Source: Deltaproteobacteria bacterium (GTDB lineage Bacteria > Desulfobacterota > Syntrophia > Syntrophales > Smithellaceae). From it: DNA of 64,000 bases. How positions within the stretch are numbered: the stretch's first letter is position 1; each line of letters begins with the position of its first letter. The DNA lies in the NCBI GenBank assembly GCA_012729055.1, contig JAAYDW010000068.1, positions 1-64,000 of the forward strand, in the 5' to 3' direction. Below, one piece after another: positions 16,422 through 23,737 of this stretch. A program made the position numbers and the translations under genes. Under the pieces are notes generated by a model. That model ran no database searches and was not told the DNA's origin. It saw nothing but the letters and a program-made list of their open reading frames with translations.

Positions 16422-17840
16422 ATGAAGAAAAAAATCGTTTCTCCGACCGCCTATGCCGGAATGGCGCTGATTGCCGACCCGATTCACTCGTACGCTGTTT
16501 TCACGGTGCCCGAGGACCGGAACCCGGCGGAAAAAACGGAAAAGGATCTGATCGATTCCCCCTGGCTGCAGCGGCTGCGCCGCATTTACCAGCTCCAGAG
16601 CGCCCGCTGGGTGTATCCTGCGGCGGAGCACACCCGCTTTCAGCATTCGCTGGGAACGATGCACGTTGCGGGGGAATTTGCCCGCCATCTGTACCCCAGC
16701 TTAAAAAGCGTCTGCCGCGACGCTCCCTCTCCGAACTTTTTGGAAGAGACGCTGCGCCTGGCCGGACTGCTCCACGATGTCGGCCACGGCCCGTTCGGCC
16801 ATTTTTTCGACGAGCATTACCTTTCCGCGTGGGGGCTGACGCATGAAGACCTCGGCCGGCAGATCATCGTGAAAAAACTGGGCCCGGTCATTGCGCGCAT
16901 CACCCGCAGTCCGTCGGGTCCGTTTGCCCGCGGTGAAAAAATCGATCCGCGGCAGGTGGCCTATCTCATCAAGATGCCGGATGCGGCAAAGCCGGAAACC
17001 CAGCCGCGCTGGCTTGTCCTGCTCCGACAGTTGTTTTCCGGCATCTACACGGTCGATAACCTCGACTACGTCCAGCGCGACGCATACATGACGGGCTTTT
17101 CGCTCGATATGGTGGACATGCCGCGCCTGCGCTACTACACGTTTTTTACTCCGGAAGGCCTGGCGCTTCACCAGTCTGGCATTTCGGCGCTTCGGCGCTT
17201 TCTCAACGCCCGCCTGAATCTTTACAGCAACGTGTATTTTCACCGCACGACGCGCGCGCTCGATTTGCACCTCCAGGAGATCTTTTCCGACACGCTTCAA
17301 CTGATCTTCCCGGAAAACCCCGTCTCGCATCTCGACGCGTATCTGGGTTGCGACGAATGGTCGCTCTTCAGCGAAGTGCGGGCCTGGCTTACCGCCCGGG
17401 ACGCCCGCCGGCGCGCCCTGGCCCGTGAATGGCAGAAGATTCACGCCCGCGAACTCAAATGGAAGATGGCCTTTGCCGCCGAGATTTCCGTCGATCGGTT
17501 TCAGCGCGGCACCGAATTCGTCGGCGCCGGCCAATACGAGGCGAAAATCCGCGAGCGCCTGCCGGCCCGGCTTAAGACCCCGGCGTTTCGGGTGGATGTC
17601 GCGACCCAGGATCCCCGCCCGCTCAATCCCATGGCCGAGCCGGGCAAGCAGATCAATATCTTCAATCCCGTCACGGGACGCACCTCTCCGGAGCCGCTGG
17701 CGGAGATTTACCGGTTTATTCCCGCGCGCGTCCGCCATTTTCGCGTCTTTGCGCTCAATCACGCCTGCGACGAAGAACTCGGCCGGGCGGCGGAAGCGGC
17801 GCTGGGCCATCTCGAGAAAGCCGTGACGACGAACGTATGA
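16422..17840 (+). CDS. HD-superfamily phosphohydrolase (dNTPase / SAMHD1-like)
   Basis: A 472-residue HD-domain enzyme. HTRFQHSLGTMHVAGEF and LLHDVGHGPFGHFFDEH supply the metal-binding H..HD..D set, and DNLDYVQRDAYMTG is the conserved downstream segment of the SAMHD1/YwfO group, which hydrolyse dNTPs to nucleoside and triphosphate. Start choice: ATG 16422 has no RBS at normal distance, whereas an in-frame TTG at 16407 has AGGGAG 4 bases before it and would add five residues; the TTG may be the true start. Its stop overlaps the nrdD start (ATGA), giving translational coupling between a dNTP-degrading and a dNTP-making enzyme. Confidence 0.9.
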   Translation: MKKKIVSPTAYAGMALIADPIHSYAVFTVPEDRNPAEKTEKDLIDSPWLQRLRRIYQLQSARWVYPAAEHTRFQHSLGTMHVAGEFARHLYPSLKSVCRDAPSPNFLEETLRLAGLLHDVGHGPFGHFFDEHYLSAWGLTHEDLGRQIIVKKLGPVIARITRSPSGPFARGEKIDPRQVAYLIKMPDAAKPETQPRWLVLLRQLFSGIYTVDNLDYVQRDAYMTGFSLDMVDMPRLRYYTFFTPEGLALHQSGISALRRFLNARLNLYSNVYFHRTTRALDLHLQEIFSDTLQLIFPENPVSHLDAYLGCDEWSLFSEVRAWLTARDARRRALAREWQKIHARELKWKMAFAAEISVDRFQRGTEFVGAGQYEAKIRERLPARLKTPAFRVDVATQDPRPLNPMAEPGKQINIFNPVTGRTSPEPLAEIYRFIPARVRHFRVFALNHACDEELGRAAEAALGHLEKAVTTNV

Positions 17841-19903
17841 CCGACGCCTCAGAAACCACCGATTTGACCCTGTTCATCCGCACGTCCGGCGAAGAGATCG
17901 CGCCCTGGAACCGTCAGCGCATCGTCGACGCGCTGCTGCGCGAGGCGGGCGTGGACTATCTGCTGGCCGCCGAAATTTCCAAGGACGTGGAAAAGCAGAT
18001 CGTCGCCTCCGGCATCGGCCATCTGACGACGTCGCTGGTGCGCGAACTGGTCAACGCCAAGCTGACCGAGCGCGGCCTGGAAAAGGAGCGCCGGCTGCAC
18101 GGGCGCATGGGATTTCCGCTCTATGACGTCCGCCGTCTCATTTTGCACCCGAACAAGGAAAACGCCAGCACGCCCCACTCGCCGGAAGGAACGAACCTTC
18201 TGTTTGCCGAGGGCATCAAAAAGGAATTCGCGCTCTACGACGTTTTTTCTTTCGACGTCGGCGAAGCGCACACGGCGGGCGATCTGCACATCCACGGCCT
18301 GGGCTACATCGACCGTCCTTACAGCTGTCGCCAGTCGCTCGAATACCTCAAACGCTTCGGCCTGGCGCTGCCGCACGCGATCAATTCCGCCGGACCCGCC
18401 AAACACGCGGAAGTGCTGCTCGCCCACATGGTGCGGTTCAGCGCTGTCCTGCAGGGGCACTTTACCGGCATGATCGGCTGGGACGCCCTCAACATTTCTT
18501 TCGCTCCGTACCTGTGCGGAAAAAGCGACGGGGAAATCCGCCAGTTTGCGCAGATGCTGGTGTATGAGTTTTCGCAGCTTTCCGCCACGCGCGGCGGCCA
18601 GGCGCTCTATACGGATATTCACCTGTACTACAACATTCCGGCGGCCTGGGCGGATTTGCCCGCTGTGGGACCGGCGGGTCAGCCGACGGGAAAAACCTAC
18701 CGCGATTACGCCTCTGAGGCGCAACGCTTCACGCGGGCGATCTTTGAAATTTTTCAAATGGGCGACGCGGCGGGAAGGCCTTTTATTTTGCCGCGTCCGC
18801 TCTTGCATCTCACCGACGCCTTCTGGCGGGAGCCGGGCGCGGAGGAACTGCTCGCGCTGGCCTGCGATGTGGCGACAACGCGGGGCAACCTCTGCTTCGT
18901 GTTCGACCGCGCAGGCGCGCCTCCGACCGTCGGCTGCTTCAACAATCTTTTTCTTGCCGATGCGGCAGCGCGGGGGGAAGGGGACAAGCCCTGGCTTCAG
19001 CGCCAGGCGGCCGTGCATAGCGTGACGCTGAACCTGCCGCGGCTGGGCTACGGGGCCGTCGGCGACGAAGCAAAACTGTTTGACGATCTTCGGGCGCTTG
19101 CGGCGACGGCCGTCCGCGCGCACGTCCAGAAGAAGGACTTTCTGGAAAAACTTCTCTCCCACGCGGAAGCGGGGCCGCTCGCGCTTCTGGCGATGAACGC
19201 CGACGGCTCTCCATTTTTACGGATGAACCGCTCCTACTACATCATCGGTCTGGCGGGCCTGAACGAACTGGCCCGGATCATGACGGGAAGCCAACTGCAC
19301 GAATCCGGCGCGGCGATGAATTTCGGTCTTCGGGTCGTGGATTTTCTGCGCGGGGAAGCCGGGCGTCTGGGCGGCAAGCTCGGCATGACGTTCGTTCTGG
19401 AGCAGTCGCCCGCGGAAACGACGGCCTACCGCTTTGCCAGGCTGGATCTGAAATACCATTCGCCCGCCGCCGGCCGCATGGTCCAGGGCGACATTGCCAG
19501 CGGCTCCGTTTACTATACCAATTCGACGCATCTGCACACGGCGGCGGACATCGGGCCGTTTACGCGGGTCCAGGAAGAAGGCCGTTTTCATCCTTTCCTG
19601 GCGGGCGATGTCGTCACGCATCTGCAGCTCGGAGACGCCCGTCCCGATCCGGCCGCGCTTGTGGGATTTGTCAAAGCCGTCTTCGAGCGGTCGTCGAACC
19701 GTCAGATTGATTTCACGCCGGAGTTTACGGCCTGTCCGGCCTGCGGCAAAACCTCGCGCGGCTTGTCCGGGTCCTGTCCTTTTTGCGGGTCGGCGGACGT
19801 GGAGGGCATTGCACAATTGACGCGCTGCTACAGCAGGATTTCCGGCTGGAACAAGGGCAAACTGGCCGAGCTTGCGAATCGCCGGGTTAACCGCAATTTT
19901 TAA
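17837..19903 (+). CDS. nrdD: anaerobic (class III) ribonucleoside-triphosphate reductase
   Basis: A 688-residue glycyl-radical enzyme that reduces ribonucleotides to deoxyribonucleotides without oxygen. N-terminal ATP-cone (about residues 10-85), catalytic barrel with a candidate active-site Cys in VGCFNNLF, a zinc ribbon CPACG...CPFCG near residue 633-650, and a C-terminal radical loop RISGWNKGK, where the Gly is the expected radical site. The usual variant is RVxGY, so the Trp is a subfamily difference. It overlaps the HD gene by 4 bases. No nrdG activase lies beside it; activation must come from elsewhere. It ends overlapping the ubiE stop on the other strand. Confidence 0.93.
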   Translation: MTDASETTDLTLFIRTSGEEIAPWNRQRIVDALLREAGVDYLLAAEISKDVEKQIVASGIGHLTTSLVRELVNAKLTERGLEKERRLHGRMGFPLYDVRRLILHPNKENASTPHSPEGTNLLFAEGIKKEFALYDVFSFDVGEAHTAGDLHIHGLGYIDRPYSCRQSLEYLKRFGLALPHAINSAGPAKHAEVLLAHMVRFSAVLQGHFTGMIGWDALNISFAPYLCGKSDGEIRQFAQMLVYEFSQLSATRGGQALYTDIHLYYNIPAAWADLPAVGPAGQPTGKTYRDYASEAQRFTRAIFEIFQMGDAAGRPFILPRPLLHLTDAFWREPGAEELLALACDVATTRGNLCFVFDRAGAPPTVGCFNNLFLADAAARGEGDKPWLQRQAAVHSVTLNLPRLGYGAVGDEAKLFDDLRALAATAVRAHVQKKDFLEKLLSHAEAGPLALLAMNADGSPFLRMNRSYYIIGLAGLNELARIMTGSQLHESGAAMNFGLRVVDFLRGEAGRLGGKLGMTFVLEQSPAETTAYRFARLDLKYHSPAAGRMVQGDIASGSVYYTNSTHLHTAADIGPFTRVQEEGRFHPFLAGDVVTHLQLGDARPDPAALVGFVKAVFERSSNRQIDFTPEFTACPACGKTSRGLSGSCPFCGSADVEGIAQLTRCYSRISGWNKGKLAELANRRVNRNF

Positions 19904-20652
19904 GTCGCTTTTTTGCCGATGTGCAGCCACGCGATGCCGAACGTCAGGGGATATTTTTCCACGTCGACCATTCCTTCGCCGGCGAGAATTTTTGAAAATT
20001 CATCGGGATCGGGAAAATTCATGATCGAGTCGGCCAGGTAATAGTACGCTGCCGGATTTTTCGAAAACGCTTTGGCGAAAACGGGCAGCAGGTGGTTTAA
20101 ATACAGGTAATAAAGGCCTTTGAACAGGCGATTCCGGACAAATGTCATTTCCAGAACCATCACCTGTCCGCCGGGAACCGTGACGCGCAGCATTTCGGAA
20201 AGGGCGCGCGACCGGTCGGGGATGTTGCGGATGCCGAAGGCGATTCCCGTGACGTCGAACGACGCGTCGGAAAAAGGCAGGCAAAGCGCGTCGGCCTGCG
20301 CAAGCGAAATTCTGTCGGCAAGCTTTTCCTTCAGCACTTTACGCTTGGCCGCGGCGACCATCGCTTCGACAAAATCGACGCCGGTGACCGTGATGTGCGG
20401 ATGCCTTCTGGCGGCGGCAATCGACAGGTCGCCCGTGCCGCAGGCGACATCGAGATAGCGGTGCGTCCGGAAGAAAATCATCTTGGCCGCGGCAAATTTC
20501 CGCCAGTACACATCGCGCCTCAGGCTTAAAAAGCGGTTTAAGAAATCGTACTTGCCGGTGATGGTGGAAAAGATTTCCTGCACCACGCGGATGCGTTCCG
20601 AATCTGTGATCGTCCTGACCTGTGGATATTTTTCGGGGGATGCTTTCCCCAT
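19900..20652 (-). CDS. ubiE: demethylmenaquinone methyltransferase UbiE/MenG
   Basis: A 250-residue class I SAM-dependent methyltransferase with the family blocks YDFLNRFLSLRRDVYWR, DVACGTGDLSIAAA (SAM motif I), GVDFVEAM, GIRNIPDRSRALSEMLRV and the C-terminal IAWLHIGKK. It catalyses the last C-methylation in menaquinone synthesis, implying a quinone for membrane electron transfer. It is transcribed alone, convergent with nrdD (stops overlap by 4 bases). No other men genes are in the window. Confidence 0.93.
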   Translation of the reverse strand: MGKASPEKYPQVRTITDSERIRVVQEIFSTITGKYDFLNRFLSLRRDVYWRKFAAAKMIFFRTHRYLDVACGTGDLSIAAARRHPHITVTGVDFVEAMVAAAKRKVLKEKLADRISLAQADALCLPFSDASFDVTGIAFGIRNIPDRSRALSEMLRVTVPGGQVMVLEMTFVRNRLFKGLYYLYLNHLLPVFAKAFSKNPAAYYYLADSIMNFPDPDEFSKILAGEGMVDVEKYPLTFGIAWLHIGKKAT

Positions 20653-20712
20653 CTCTTCTGCCCGCCTTTTTTTGCTCGTGCGGATTTAGCAGGCCGGGGG
20701 GGCAAACGCAAG

Positions 20713-20748
20713 CTTTTTAACCGGCGCGGATCCGCGCCGGTTAAAAAG
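20713..20748. terminator. perfect 36-base palindrome, likely bidirectional terminator
   Basis: Symmetric around 20730/20731: CTTTTTAACCGGCGCG, GATC, CGCGCCGGTTAAAAAG. The G+C-rich core flanked by A-tracts and T-tracts gives a hairpin with U-run on either strand. It lies upstream of ubiE and downstream of the small heat-shock operon, both on the - strand. Confidence 0.8.
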
Positions 20749-20749
20749 A

Positions 20750-20777
20750 CCGCCGTCCTTCCTGCGAAGGACGGCGG
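20750..20777 (-). terminator. rho-independent terminator of the hsp20 operon
   Basis: 11-bp perfect stem CCGCCGTCCTT (750-760) with AAGGACGGCGG (767-777) and a 6-base loop. On the - strand it runs into TCTTTTT, which is the left edge of the adjoining palindrome. Confidence 0.85.
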
Positions 20778-20801
20778 CTGTGCTCGTCAAATACTCGTCT
20801 T

Positions 20802-20823
20802 GAACCGCGAGCCTTGAACCTCC
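20802..20823 (-). repeat. heptad repeat array d, 3 degenerate units
   Basis: On the - strand, directly after the TAA of the last hsp20 gene: GGAGGTTC, AAGGCTC, GCGGTTC, then AAGACG. Shortest and most degenerate of the five arrays, in gene sense. Confidence 0.6.
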
Positions 20824-21318
20824 TTACGCCGCTTTGATCGACACTTTGGTCCCTTTGGCCTTGGCGGTAGGGCTCTTGGGCAGCGTGATGTGGAGCACGC
20901 CGTTTTTAAAGCTGGCCTCGGCCTTCTCGGCTTGCGTTTCCGCGCCGAGGGGAATGGTGCGGTTGAAGGAACCGTAGGATCTTTCCATATAGTAGTAGTT
21001 TTTTCCCTTGTCCTCCTTTTCTTCCTTTTTCTCACCTTTGATGGTTACCGCATCGGAAGTGACGGTGATGTCGATATCCTTCTCCTCCACGCCGGGAAGC
21101 TCCGCGCGAATGACAAATTCCTTGTCGCCTTCCTTGACGTCGATCGACGGCGAGAAAGCGCCGAATCCGTCGGCCGCCGGACGACGCGGCAACGCGTCAA
21201 ACCCGGAGAAAAAATCGTCGAACAGACTGTTCATCTGACGCTGTATGGCATAGAAGGGATGATCGTCATCTCTCACCAGAGGGCGGTTGACCGCCGGCAA
21301 CAGATTTCGAAGTCTCAT
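20824..21318 (-). CDS. small heat-shock protein (Hsp20) C
   Basis: A 164-residue Hsp20 chaperone. Alpha-crystallin domain about residues 55-150, with the core ELPGVEEKDIDITV and the end FKNGVLHITLPK. The N-terminal arm contains FYAIQRQMNSLFDDFFSGF, and a basic C-terminal tail ends VSIKAA. ATP-independent holdase for unfolding proteins. Two ATGs are close: 21324 is only 2 bases from AGGAGG, while 21318 is 8 bases away, so 21318 is chosen. Last of three hsp20 genes in a row. Confidence 0.92.
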   Translation of the reverse strand: MRLRNLLPAVNRPLVRDDDHPFYAIQRQMNSLFDDFFSGFDALPRRPAADGFGAFSPSIDVKEGDKEFVIRAELPGVEEKDIDITVTSDAVTIKGEKKEEKEDKGKNYYYMERSYGSFNRTIPLGAETQAEKAEASFKNGVLHITLPKSPTAKAKGTKVSIKAA

Positions 21319-21383
21319 GATCATATCCTCCTTAAAAAAATTTATCCTGTTAAAATTACCCCGCCCAGGCGGGACATAGCCTT

Positions 21384-21433
21384 AAACCTTGGTTCTTGAC
21401 CCTCGTACCTTGTACCTTAAACCTTGAATCTTT
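21384..21433 (-). repeat. heptad repeat array e, 7 units
   Basis: On the - strand after the TAG of the middle hsp20 gene: AAAGATTC, AAGGTTT, AAGGTAC, AAGGTAC, GAGGGTC, AAGAACC, AAGGTTT. It fills most of the gap to the next hsp20 gene and begins 3 bases after the stop. Confidence 0.8.
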
Positions 21434-21436
21434 CTG

Positions 21437-21829
21437 CTACGCCGCCGTGATGGCGATTTTTTTCGGTTTCACCTGTTCCGCTTTCGGCAGTTCCAGCCGC
21501 AGGACGCCGTTTCTGACGGTGGCGACAATCTTGCCGCGGTCGATTTCATCCGAAAGCGTAAAGACTCTTTCGTAATCGCCGATTTCATATTCCGAATACA
21601 TCAAGGCGCCTCCCGCAACCCGGCCGTTTTCCACCCGTCCGGTGATGGTTAAAATATTCTTCTCAAGTTCAATGTCCACTGTTTTTTCATCGACGCCGGG
21701 CATATCGGCGACCAAAAACAGCGCATCCTTATTCTCATAAATATCGACGCGCGGCACGAACGTCTTGACATTGCGGACGCGTTCCGTGGCCGACACGTTT
21801 TCGGTCTTCTGCAGATCTTTTTCTACCAT
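21437..21829 (-). CDS. small heat-shock protein (Hsp20) B
   Basis: A 130-residue Hsp20 with little N-terminal arm, the alpha-crystallin domain covering residues 22-125 (VDIYENKDALFLVADMPGV, ending VRNGVLRLELPK). It shares the domain but is quite different in sequence from its neighbours, so the three genes are old paralogues rather than a recent duplication. RBS GGAGG precedes the ATG. The gap to the next gene is filled by heptad repeats. Confidence 0.92.
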   Translation of the reverse strand: MVEKDLQKTENVSATERVRNVKTFVPRVDIYENKDALFLVADMPGVDEKTVDIELEKNILTITGRVENGRVAGGALMYSEYEIGDYERVFTLSDEIDRGKIVATVRNGVLRLELPKAEQVKPKKIAITAA

Positions 21830-21850
21830 GGAAACGAACCTCCTTTCCGC

Positions 21851-22288
21851 TTACGAAATTTTTATTTTTTTTGGCAAATCTTCCTTGGCCCGCGGCAGGG
21901 TGATTCTTAAAACACCCTTTTCGTATTTGGCTTCCACCGCCTGCGCATCCACCTGAAACGGCAGCGTCAGATTGCGTTTGAAATTTCCGATGCCTCTTTC
22001 CTGCCGCAGATAGGTTCCGCCTTCGGAAAAAGCCTGGCTTTCAGCCGTTCCCGAAATCGCGAGGATGTCTCCGGACACGGAGATATCCATTTTTTCCGGA
22101 TCCATGCCCGGCAATTCCGCCGTCATCACAGCCGCCCCGTCTTTTTCCCAGATATTCACTGCCGGGTAATCCTGCGGCGCCTTTTGTCCTACCGCGGAAA
22201 AAAGTCGGTTCATTTCCCGCTGCAGATTTAACATTTCCGGCATGACGTCGGCAAATCTCCGAAATCTCCATAACGTGGGGTTGAACAT
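21851..22288 (-). CDS. small heat-shock protein (Hsp20) A, first gene of the operon
   Basis: A 145-residue Hsp20: N-terminal arm with MLNLQREMNRLFSAVG, alpha-crystallin domain about 38-140 (AELPGMDPEKMDISV, ending YEKGVLRITLPR). The frame is open to 22465, but the ATG at 22288 has AAGGAGG 7-8 bases upstream, and the extension would cross the promoter. Expressed from a near-consensus promoter at 22360-22387, divergent from gmhA-grpE-dnaK. Confidence 0.93.
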   Translation of the reverse strand: MFNPTLWRFRRFADVMPEMLNLQREMNRLFSAVGQKAPQDYPAVNIWEKDGAAVMTAELPGMDPEKMDISVSGDILAISGTAESQAFSEGGTYLRQERGIGNFKRNLTLPFQVDAQAVEAKYEKGVLRITLPRAKEDLPKKIKIS

Positions 22289-22316
22289 AAACTTTCCTCC
22301 TTTCTTCTCTTTTTTT

Positions 22317-22355
22317 TTGTAAGCACTTGCTCTTATTGATATTTTTTTCTTACAA
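22317..22355. promoter_or_regulatory. inverted repeat over the hsp20 start site
   Basis: TTGTAAG (22317-22323) and CTTACAA (22349-22355), 25 bases apart. The right arm covers the predicted transcription start of the hsp20 operon. It could be an operator or, if fully transcribed, a leader hairpin. It does not match CIRCE. Confidence 0.35.
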
Positions 22356-22359
22356 CCCA

Positions 22360-22387
22360 AATATATGAATGAAAATCGCCTTGTCAA
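22360..22387 (-). promoter_or_regulatory. sigma70-type promoter of the hsp20 operon
   Basis: On the - strand TTGACA (22382-22387), 16-base spacer, TATATT (22360-22365). The leader to the first hsp20 ATG is about 65 bases. A housekeeping-like promoter, with no sigma32-type motif evident. Confidence 0.75.
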
Positions 22388-22458
22388 GAGGAGCGGCACG
22401 ACGCCCCTGCGCGGCGCGGTATCCAAGGGAAAAAGCGAGAAAAAACCGCCTTCCTCCC

Positions 22459-22487
22459 TTGACACCCGATGCCGCCGTTCTTATATT
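22459..22487 (+). promoter_or_regulatory. sigma70 promoter of gmhA-grpE-dnaK
   Basis: TTGACA (22459-22464), 17-base spacer, TATATT (22482-22487), with about 45 bases of leader to the gmhA ATG. It lies back to back with the hsp20 promoter, 72 bases between the -35 boxes. No CIRCE element is seen nearby. Confidence 0.8.
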
Positions 22488-22537
22488 AGGCGCGCTTTAA
22501 GCAGCGGTTTTTAAAAGGAACTGAAGGACATTCGCCC

Positions 22538-23122
22538 ATGAAAGATCATCTCGTCAAACTGTTTCGGGAGAGTTGTCAGGTCAAGGAAGCTTTTCTCAAC
22601 GACAATCTCGGCAAACTGGCGAATGTTATCGACGTGATAACGGCCGCGCTCAAGGCGGGAAACAAGATCATGCTTTTCGGCAACGGCGGTTCGGCTGCGG
22701 ATGCCCAGCATATCGCAGCGGAATTTGTCAATCGTTTTATCATCGAGCGCCCGCCGCTGCCGGCGGTTGCCTTGACAACCGACACGTCCATCATTACCAG
22801 TATAGGCAACGATTACGATTTTTCGGAAATCTTCGCCAAGCAGATCCGGGCGCTGGGCCAGGAAGGCGACATTGCCTGGGGTATCAGCACCAGCGGCAAT
22901 TCGCAAAATGTGCTCAAAGGGCTGGAACTGGCCAAAAAGATGGGACTGGTTACGGTGGCTTTCACCGGCAAGGACGGAGGCGCAATTGCCGGACTCGCGG
23001 ATTACGCGTTGAATGTGGCGTCCAAAAGCACGGCGCGCATTCAGGAGACGCACATCACGGCGGGGCATGCGATTTGCGAGCTGGTGGACATTCGATTGTT
23101 TCAGAAACCGGATTTGAAATAA
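22538..23122 (+). CDS. gmhA: phosphoheptose isomerase (sedoheptulose-7-phosphate isomerase)
   Basis: A 194-residue SIS-domain isomerase. It converts D-sedoheptulose 7-phosphate to D-glycero-manno-heptose 7-phosphate, the first step to LPS core heptose, in the cytoplasm. Family blocks: FGNGGSAADAQHIAAEFVNRF, ALTTDTSIITSIGNDY, GISTSGNSQNVL and the C-terminal QETHITAGHAICELVD, which carries the metal and catalytic Glu/His. Length matches the family (about 192). It is the first gene of an operon with grpE (19-base gap) and dnaK, an unusual pairing that puts LPS synthesis and chaperones under one promoter. Confidence 0.95.
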   Translation: MKDHLVKLFRESCQVKEAFLNDNLGKLANVIDVITAALKAGNKIMLFGNGGSAADAQHIAAEFVNRFIIERPPLPAVALTTDTSIITSIGNDYDFSEIFAKQIRALGQEGDIAWGISTSGNSQNVLKGLELAKKMGLVTVAFTGKDGGAIAGLADYALNVASKSTARIQETHITAGHAICELVDIRLFQKPDLK

Positions 23123-23141
23123 ACAGGCGTCAGGAGAAGCA

Positions 23142-23726
23142 GTGAAAACAAAAAAAGATCATTTGGATAAGCAGACGGCGGAAACGACGGACGGCGCCGC
23201 GGGACAGGCGGCGGACGAAACAACGCAGCAATTGCAGGAGGCGCTTTCGGCCAGAGAGAAGGAAGCAAAGGAAAACCAAGAAAAATATCTGCGGGCGGCA
23301 GCCGAACTGGATAACTACCGGAAGCGGGCGGCCCGGGAAAAGGCCGATACGATCAAGTACGGCAAGGAAGAAATTATCAAGGATATCCTGCCGTTTCTGG
23401 ACAGTCTGGACCGCGCCCTGGAACATGCGGACAGTTCCGACGCGGAGACCTTCAAGGAAGGGATCGCCCTGATGCAGGACCAGCTTTTATGCTGCCTGAA
23501 AAAGCACGGCGTGGAAAGGATCGAATGCGCGGGAGCGGCGTTTGATCCTAATTTTCATGAAGCGCTGATGCAGGTGGAAAGCGCGGATCACGAAAACAAC
23601 CAGATCGTCAGCGAAATGGAGAAAGGCTATCTGCTCAACGGAAGACTGATTCGGCCGTCGAGAGTCTGCGTGTGCAAGAAGGCACAGGATAAGAGATGTG
23701 AAATTAATGAGGCCAATGGAGAATAA
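23142..23726 (+). CDS. grpE: GrpE, nucleotide exchange factor for DnaK
   Basis: A 194-residue GrpE. Long N-terminal helix, charged (residues 15-75), then the conserved [18 protein letters not shown] and [14 protein letters not shown], and the beta-domain signature [12 protein letters not shown] with [17 protein letters not shown]. It starts at GTG 23142 with AGGAG 6 bases upstream; no ATG fits. It exchanges ADP for ATP on DnaK, the next gene, 11 bases downstream. No hrcA or dnaJ is in the operon. Confidence 0.95.
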   Translation: MKTKKDHLDKQTAETTDGAAGQAADETTQQLQEALSAREKEAKENQEKYLRAAAELDNYRKRAAREKADTIKYGKEEIIKDILPFLDSLDRALEHADSSDAETFKEGIALMQDQLLCCLKKHGVERIECAGAAFDPNFHEALMQVESADHENNQIVSEMEKGYLLNGRLIRPSRVCVCKKAQDKRCEINEANGE

Positions 23727-23737
23727 GGAGGAATAAA

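Noticed and set aside
22288-22538. CIRCE (HrcA) element near the chaperone promoters
   Set aside because: No TTAGCACTC-N9-GAGTGCTAA or close variant; only the unrelated TTGTAAG dyad.
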